Part shown: positions 59,515-64,000 of the stretch, one piece after another
How the letters are laid out: each line of letters begins with the position of its first letter
Numbering within the stretch: position 1 is the first letter of the stretch
Origin: Peptoniphilaceae bacterium AMB_02
GTDB taxonomy: Bacteria > Bacillota > Clostridia > Tissierellales > Peptoniphilaceae
NCBI GenBank assembly: GCA_036321625.1
Contig: CP143259.1
Location: 186,001 to 250,000 of the forward strand
Direction: 5' to 3'
DNA length: 64,000 nt
Made by a program: the position numbers and the translations under genes
Notes under the pieces: model-generated
What the model was told of the DNA's origin: nothing
What the model saw: the letters and a program-made list of their open reading frames with translations, nothing else
Databases searched by the model: none

Positions 59515-59574
59515 GCAAAGTATACTTGACAATAAATGCAAAGCGTACTATACTATAAATGTAAAGCGAACTAT
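59515..59574 (+). promoter_or_regulatory. Promoter with three 23-bp-spaced operator repeats
   Basis: TTGACA (59526-59531), 17 bases, TATACT (59549-59554) form a strong promoter. Three copies of a GCAAAGCGTACT-type repeat start at 59515, 59538 and 59561, exactly 23 bp apart: the first overlaps the -35, the second ends within the -10, the third covers the start site. The first gene encodes an XRE repressor, so autoregulation is likely. Confidence 0.75.
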
Positions 59575-59599
59575 GCATAAACGTGAAGGAGGTATGTAA

Positions 59600-59806
59600 T
59601 TGAAGACTATAATACCTGAATTGAGAAAAGAGAGGAAAATGTCGCAGGAAGAGCTTGCGATGGAAGTGGGAGTTACGAGACAGACGATAACATCTATAGA
59701 GACTGAAAAATATACTGCTTCTTTACCTCTTGCGTATAAGATTGCGAAGTTTTTTGGAAAGACTATAGAGGAAGTTTTCGATTTTTCAGATTTGGAGGAA
59801 ATATAA
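59600..59806 (+). CDS. XRE-family HTH regulator
   Basis: A 68-residue Cro/CI-type regulator made almost entirely of the helix-turn-helix domain: ELRKERKMSQEELAMEVGV then TRQTITSIETEKYTASLPLAYKI and a short tail. This compact form is common in Bacillota next to a small membrane protein. The start is TTG at 59600, eight bases after AAGGAGGT; the nearby ATG runs into a stop. It overlaps the next start by one base. Confidence 0.92.
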   Translation: MKTIIPELRKERKMSQEELAMEVGVTRQTITSIETEKYTASLPLAYKIAKFFGKTIEEVFDFSDLEEI

Positions 59807-60240
59807 TGGAAAAATTTAGAGAAAAAATAAGAAAAGAAATTAGATTGGCGGTAGTGTTTTTTGGTCTTCAACCACTATTGATACTCTTATCGAGAAGGAT
59901 TGCACCAAGTTTTCCAAATTCAATGACGCCGGATTTTATCGCGGGTTTTTTGTCGGGTTTAGTAATAGTTGCTTTGTTTTATGTTTGTAAAAGAGTTAAG
60001 GCTTTGAAAAATGAAGCTGAATTAAAGAAGTTGTATATTGAAGAGCATGATGAAAGAAACATAGCTGTAAAGGCAAAAGCCGGGGCAACGGGAGTATTAA
60101 TAATACTAATTGGTCTAACGGTTGCGATGCTAGTAGCTTCAGGAATAGACAAGATGGCTTTCTTCACTCTACTTGGCTCGACTCTCTTTGTTGCATTTGT
60201 AATGGCTATAACGAAAGTTTATTATAATAAAACCATGTAA
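59806..60240 (+). CDS. Membrane protein partnered with the XRE regulator
   Basis: A 144-residue protein with four membrane helices (LAVVFFGLQPLLILL; FIAGFLSGLVIVALFYV; GATGVLIILIGLTVAMLV; FFTLLGSTLFVAFVMAI) and a charged cytoplasmic loop with EEHDERN between helices two and three. The DERN loop and XRE neighbour are typical of a small Firmicutes membrane-protein family (DUF2178-like in appearance). Its function is unknown; a role in envelope stress is only a guess. The start overlaps the regulator stop. Confidence 0.75.
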   Translation: MEKFREKIRKEIRLAVVFFGLQPLLILLSRRIAPSFPNSMTPDFIAGFLSGLVIVALFYVCKRVKALKNEAELKKLYIEEHDERNIAVKAKAGATGVLIILIGLTVAMLVASGIDKMAFFTLLGSTLFVAFVMAITKVYYNKTM

Positions 60241-60254
60241 GTATGATTGATAAA

Positions 60255-60290
60255 GAAAGAAGTAAACCAAGGTGGTTTGCTTCTTTGTTT
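60255..60290 (+). terminator. Terminator after the XRE/membrane-protein operon
   Basis: AAAGAAGTAAACC and GGTTTGCTTCTTT pair with one mismatch over a short loop; T-rich sequence follows. Confidence 0.8.
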
Positions 60291-60310
60291 ATTAATTTCT
60301 ATTTTACACT

Positions 60311-60413
60311 ATCAATCAGAGATATTACAATATGGCTTAAGTAATTGCAGCCTAGGGTTTTCTCTCCCTCCGAGTCGCTTAGGCGACCCACCTCCCTCGT
60401 CAGAGGGAGGCTT
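60311..60413 (+). repeat. Dispersed intergenic repeat, right-half copy 9
   Basis: ATCAGAGATATTACAATATG, GCAGCCTAGGGTTTTCTCTC and the right end with CGAGTCGCTTAGGCGACCC and CTCCCTCGTCAGAGGGAGGC. Only the right half is present. The short frame over it (60247-60516) is not a gene. Confidence 0.82.
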
Positions 60414-60487
60414 TCAAGGACTATTACTTCCACACCGACAATTGTATGACTATTCGTATATAAAAGCTTTAAACTTTTCTGTTTTAT

Positions 60488-60720
60488 GGCTCCATCTTTT
60501 GGCAGTCGAATTCTAGCCAATCACTTCGTTCTTGGGAATTCTTTGCATGAAACCTACCTTAATTTCGAAGAGCATCTCAATTGGTTAGGTTGGGAAGGGA
60601 GCCGTCAACTTGGTTGACTGAGGGAGAGACATACATATAAAAGAATTCGAAGAATTCTACTGCTATATTTCAAACTTATCCCTAATCTCTCACAATTATC
60701 TAACTCCTCTTATATTTAGC
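60488..60720 (+). repeat. Dispersed intergenic repeat, left-half copy 10 with alternative module
   Basis: GGCTCCATCTTTTGGCAGTCG and the GGGAATTCTTTGCAT block are followed by GGGAGCCGTCAACTTGGTTGACTGAGGGAGAG and the GAATTCTACTGCTATATTTC left core. Here the alternative module is inserted between GGCTCCATC and the GGGAG block, as if a shorter element had entered a longer one. Confidence 0.78.
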
Positions 60721-60773
60721 ATCCATTCCCAATTCTTCACCACTAATTATCCTTAGTTCCAAACTTTTAAAAA

Positions 60774-62315
60774 TTAATCACTCAGATTTTCATTGAAGTA
60801 CTTTTTACAGTCAGACAATCTATCGACGGAAGTTGTTATATGAAGAGTGTCTCCGGCCTTTATAATGGTATCTCCACGGGGGATCAGTTCTTTTTTATGT
60901 CTTTCTATGGTAAGGATTAGAACGCCTTGGGGTATTGCTAAATCCATAATCTTTTTCCCTGCCATCCTCGAGGCAGTAGGGACTGTGATGGTGTAGAGAG
61001 TTTTACTGTCTTGGCCTTGCTTCAATATTTCAGGTTTAAACGACTGTATCATTCGATGCAGCAGAGATTCGTAAATCGGCTCTGATTTCAGTTGGTTGGA
61101 AATCAGATACGATATGATTGAAACTATTGATAAGCTAAGCAAATGGCTGAAACTTCCCGTCATTTCTGTTACCAGCAATATAGAAAGTATCGGCGATCTT
61201 ATAACGGCTGTTAATACTCCCGCCATCCCCAGGATAATAAAGTTGGGAAGATGGGGATATGATAATAAACCCATAGTACTCCAAATTTTAAAGTAAATGT
61301 TTCCGATTAGTGCACCCAGAACTAAAACAGGCAAGAAGATACCTCCTTGAGTTTTACTTCCATAGGAAAATGCAGTAAATAAGGTTTTTCCTACTAATAA
61401 TAGTATTAGTAAGTGAAGTGCCTTGTTGGACTCTAATAAGCTCTCGATTAAAGGATGTCCTCCACCTGTTATATCGATCATCAAAAATCCTACCAAGCCG
61501 GTAATGATAAATACAAGGATTAAAACTATTGGTCTTGGAAGTTTTATTTTTTTGTATAAATCTTGAGCTTTTAAGATTGATTTGTTAAATAGTATTCCGG
61601 TAATGGAACACAGTACTGCAAGTAGGATTAAATGATAATAAGAACCAAGCTTTAAAACTTCAGAGATTGACAAGGCAAAGGCTGGAGCCAATCCAAAGAT
61701 ATTTTTCGATACAAAGTCAGCGACGATTGCAGCTATTAGTGCCGGTATCAATATAAAACTCGAGTATGTTTTATGTAGTTCTTCAAGGACAAAGATTACT
61801 CCTGAAATAGGGGCATTGAAGGCTGCAGAAAGTCCTGCACTTGCTCCTGCCGACATCAGTAGATTAGTTTCCGAAACGGTCTTTTTTCTATACTTTGCCC
61901 AAACTTTTGCAGCATTAGCACCTATTTGGATCGATGGACCTTCTCTTCCCAGAGAAAGACCTGCTAAGCTTGCAAGACTACCACCTAGGAATTTTGCAAA
62001 GATTATCCTTTTAGAATCGGTATCGAAGACCCCCAGCATTTCGCCTTGTATTTGGGGAATACCGCTTCCGCTACTCATCGGTTCAAATTCAATTAAGTAG
62101 TGAACTATTAATCCTGCAATAAATAGAAAAGCAAACCAAAGGGTAATTTTAAGTGGGTTTAATTCCTGGAAGATAGATCCCCTAAAGTTAGCGATAATAT
62201 GTAGTATATACCGGTATAAAACCGAACAAAAACCTGATATGATTCCTATTATGACACCATCTAAAACAAATTGTCTCGATTTGGAATGTTTATAATAATG
62301 TAGTATTGATTTCAT
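60774..62315 (-). CDS. ClC-family chloride channel/transporter with TrkA-C domain
   Basis: A 513-residue ClC protein: helices with the anion-site motifs GSGIPQIQG and GREGPSIQIG (gating Glu present) and GGIFLPVLVLGALIGN, followed by a cytoplasmic TrkA-C/RCK-type domain (residues about 440-505; TVPTASRMAGKKIMDLAIPQGVLILTI reads as its start). ClC proteins with this tail are usually proton-coupled exchangers or channels possibly controlled by a small ligand. AAGGAGG precedes the ATG at 62315. Confidence 0.92.
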   Translation of the reverse strand: MKSILHYYKHSKSRQFVLDGVIIGIISGFCSVLYRYILHIIANFRGSIFQELNPLKITLWFAFLFIAGLIVHYLIEFEPMSSGSGIPQIQGEMLGVFDTDSKRIIFAKFLGGSLASLAGLSLGREGPSIQIGANAAKVWAKYRKKTVSETNLLMSAGASAGLSAAFNAPISGVIFVLEELHKTYSSFILIPALIAAIVADFVSKNIFGLAPAFALSISEVLKLGSYYHLILLAVLCSITGILFNKSILKAQDLYKKIKLPRPIVLILVFIITGLVGFLMIDITGGGHPLIESLLESNKALHLLILLLVGKTLFTAFSYGSKTQGGIFLPVLVLGALIGNIYFKIWSTMGLLSYPHLPNFIILGMAGVLTAVIRSPILSILLVTEMTGSFSHLLSLSIVSIISYLISNQLKSEPIYESLLHRMIQSFKPEILKQGQDSKTLYTITVPTASRMAGKKIMDLAIPQGVLILTIERHKKELIPRGDTIIKAGDTLHITTSVDRLSDCKKYFNENLSD

Positions 62316-62784
62316 GGGCAGCCTCCTTAATACTCATTTTATCATAATAATCCTCGTAGATGGAATTTAAAGTTCAAAAAATTATATTCTCATTATGATT
62401 AATGTATATAAAGTACATATTGTTGGGGTGTCTCAATGCTGTATGTATTTCAATTATATTAAAAAGAAAGGGAACATGTAATTTATACAATTGAAGGAAC
62501 AGCACTATGTTATAAAGGGAAGAGCTGGTTAGACACAAACCACCAAATATATTATCGTCTAAGAATAGATATGGTCTATGAATTCACTTTCTAGGATTTA
62601 CCGATATCGGTACTAGTCGAGACAGGATAAGAGTAATATGATTCTAATAGAGAAACTATACTGGGATAAAGACAAAGTCGAAGATAATCCTGTTGGTATT
62701 TTTCTACTATTAGTATGTTGAGAAATTATATGTTATAATTATAACTTAATTAGTAAAAATAATATGTGTTTGGGAAGGTGAAAT
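62316..62784 (+). other. Intergenic stretch with possible coding remnants
   Basis: Between about 62469 and 62592 an open frame reads KGKSWLDTNHQIYYRLRID then stops; another frame continues GFTDIGTSRDRIRVI. They look like pieces of a decayed gene, but no start codon or family is recognisable. TATAAT at about 62735 may belong to the methyltransferase promoter. Confidence 0.3.
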
Positions 62785-63598
62785 ATGGAAAAGAAACTTA
62801 CTTTTGACGAAATCTCTTTAATAGATGACGATTTACTACGAAATGAAGCGCTATATGAGTATTTTGACGAGGATAATAGGCTAAAAACTAGAGCCGGTAA
62901 TGTTGAGTTTATAACTACTATGAAAAAAATTGAAGAACTGTTAAAACCGGGTATGAGAATACTTGATATGGGCGCCGGAACCGGAGTTTATTCGATTCCA
63001 TTGGCTTTAAAGGGTTTTGAAGTCGTTTCCTACGAACCTTCTAAACAAAATTATCAGGTACTTGAGAAAAAGGTAAGTGATTTAAGTCTTAATAATATAA
63101 GTTTAAAATGTGCAAGTTCCTTCGAAATGCATGAACTACCAAGTGATTATTTTGATCTTGTACTATTATTTGGACCCTTATACCACCTTTCAAAATATGA
63201 AGATCAAATGAAGACATTAGATGGAAGCGAAAAGAGTATGCAAGGATGACGGTTATATTTTAGTTTCTATTATAAATCACGACATGATACCGATGACCGA
63301 AACAGGCTATAATGTAGATTGGTTTGAATTTGGAGCATATGATAAGGAGACTCTGAAAGTAACCAACAGACCTTTTATATTCTTTAGCCTAGATGAGTCT
63401 AGAGAATTGCTAGAGGGTCGTGATCTCAAGATAGAGAATACTATTGCAACAGATGGATTTGCAGAACTATTAGGACCGAAGCTTGAAGAGATGAGTGAAT
63501 TTTCATATAAGCAGTATCTAAGGTGGCATTTATCGAGATGCGAAAAGAAAGAGTTATTAGGAGCAAGCAATCATTTGCTATTTGTGTGTATGAAGTAG
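62785..63598 (+). pseudogene. SAM-dependent methyltransferase, frameshifted
   Basis: Two frames make one class I methyltransferase of about 270 residues. The first (62785-63249) has the SAM motif ILDMGAGTGVYSIPLA and LVLLFGPLYHLSKYEDQMK. The second frame takes over as MEAKRVCKDDGYILVSIIN and runs to 63598 (LGASNHLLFVCMK). One extra base at about 63218-63222 (ACATTAGATGG) causes the shift; the first frame then ends at TGA 63247. The TGA is not selenocysteine because the homologous continuation is in another frame. The substrate is unknown. Confidence 0.8.
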
Positions 63599-63689
63599 AC
63601 ATTTGGTTTTGCATTATAGTTTATGCCAAAGATACTCAATAAGAGCTCTATAGATAGTTTTAAATAAATAGACAGAAAGATACATGTAG

Positions 63690-63719
63690 AAATCAGCTTA
63701 TTTTTAAAGCTGATTTTTC
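63690..63719. terminator. Terminator after the methyltransferase gene
   Basis: AAATCAGCTT and AAGCTGATTT form a perfect 10-bp stem followed by TTCT; about 90 bases after the stop. Confidence 0.75.
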
Positions 63720-63910
63720 TGTATTGAAAATAATCCAAACACATAGAACTATAATTGTTTATTAAGGCGGATAAAGGCAGCACTTATTTTCTTTTATTAA
63801 GAAAACTAATGCAAAACATAGTATTATTAACTTTTATAATAAAGTAAATCGGGTTTTTCTGATACAATAAATATAAGATGCATTTAAATATCTAGTAGGA
63901 GGATGAGGGA

Positions 63911-64000
63911 ATGACAATTGATTTCAAGACCAAAGTCGAAAATGAAGAATTATTGAAGACTAAGGAGAATCTATCAACTTTTCAAGTTAATATTGGTAAA
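63911..64000 (+). CDS. Start of an unidentified gene, truncated by the window edge
   Basis: An ATG at 63911, preceded by AGGAGGATGAGGG, opens a frame that runs to the edge (30 codons: TIDFKTKVENEEL...). The strong ribosome site supports a real gene. The segment is hydrophilic, with no signal peptide and no recognisable motif, so no function is suggested. Confidence 0.6.
   Translation, partial: MTIDFKTKVENEELLKTKENLSTFQVNIGK

Overview
The window is low-GC chromosomal DNA from an anaerobic, Gram-positive-type Bacillota, most likely of the Clostridia/Tissierellia kind. Supporting signs are cell-wall-binding repeat 2 (CWB2) surface proteins, strong AGGAGG ribosome sites, frequent TTG/GTG starts, oxygen-independent corrin-ring genes, pyruvate formate-lyase, a 2-oxoacid:ferredoxin oxidoreductase, Feo iron uptake and a probable selenoprotein. 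No rRNA, tRNA, CRISPR array or prophage was found.

Layout. 1-3.3 kb: a BceS-like kinase (partial) and a BceAB-type peptide-antibiotic transporter, then an array of large palindromic repeats. 4.2-5.7 kb: a SixA-like phosphatase and azlCD amino-acid exporter genes. 6.0-14.8 kb: an anaerobic cobalamin block (cbiK-cbiL fusion, cbiA, C, D, E, T, F, G, H, J) running from sirohydrochlorin to cobyrinate diamide, followed by a CorA transporter, a hydrolase and small genes. 18-20 kb: a TPP riboswitch and thiC. 20.7-22 kb: a frameshifted CWB2/M23 wall hydrolase gene with WalR-like half-sites at its promoter. 22.4-26.3 kb: a DtxR-family regulator divergent from feoA-feoA-feoB and a Cys-rich partner. 26.7-29 kb: an aldehyde dehydrogenase divergent from a superoxide dismutase, sharing an operator-like palindrome with feo. 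29-31 kb: a CWB2 surface protein. 32-33 kb: a second TPP riboswitch and thiD.

33-40 kb: a lipoprotein, a broken acetyltransferase gene, a Cho/UvrC-like nuclease, a nitroreductase, a short DUF1328 gene, pepT, ppx and, directly after ppx, a glutaredoxin-like gene interrupted by an in-frame UGA that reads as selenocysteine. 40.5-44.7 kb: dispersed repeats, a LemA/DUF2207 pair and a polysaccharide deacetylase. 44.9-46.5 kb: a decayed IS256-family element. 47-52 kb: citC and a citX-citG fusion without citDEF, then pflB with a CRP/FNR-type site at about -41.5. 53.3-57.6 kb: repeats, korBA and a DDE-transposase insertion sequence. 57.9-64 kb: a 5'-nucleotidase-like enzyme, a small XRE regulator/membrane-protein operon with a 23-bp-periodic operator, more repeats, a ClC transporter, a frameshifted methyltransferase gene and the start of another gene.

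The strongest unusual signals are the UGA-containing glutaredoxin gene (39924-40208), a CbiA homologue lacking the expected glutaminase cysteine, the four-fold WalR-like array, the iron-box-like palindromes shared by feo and sod, and the modular intergenic repeat family. Four coding regions carry single-base frameshifts, which may be real decay or sequence errors.
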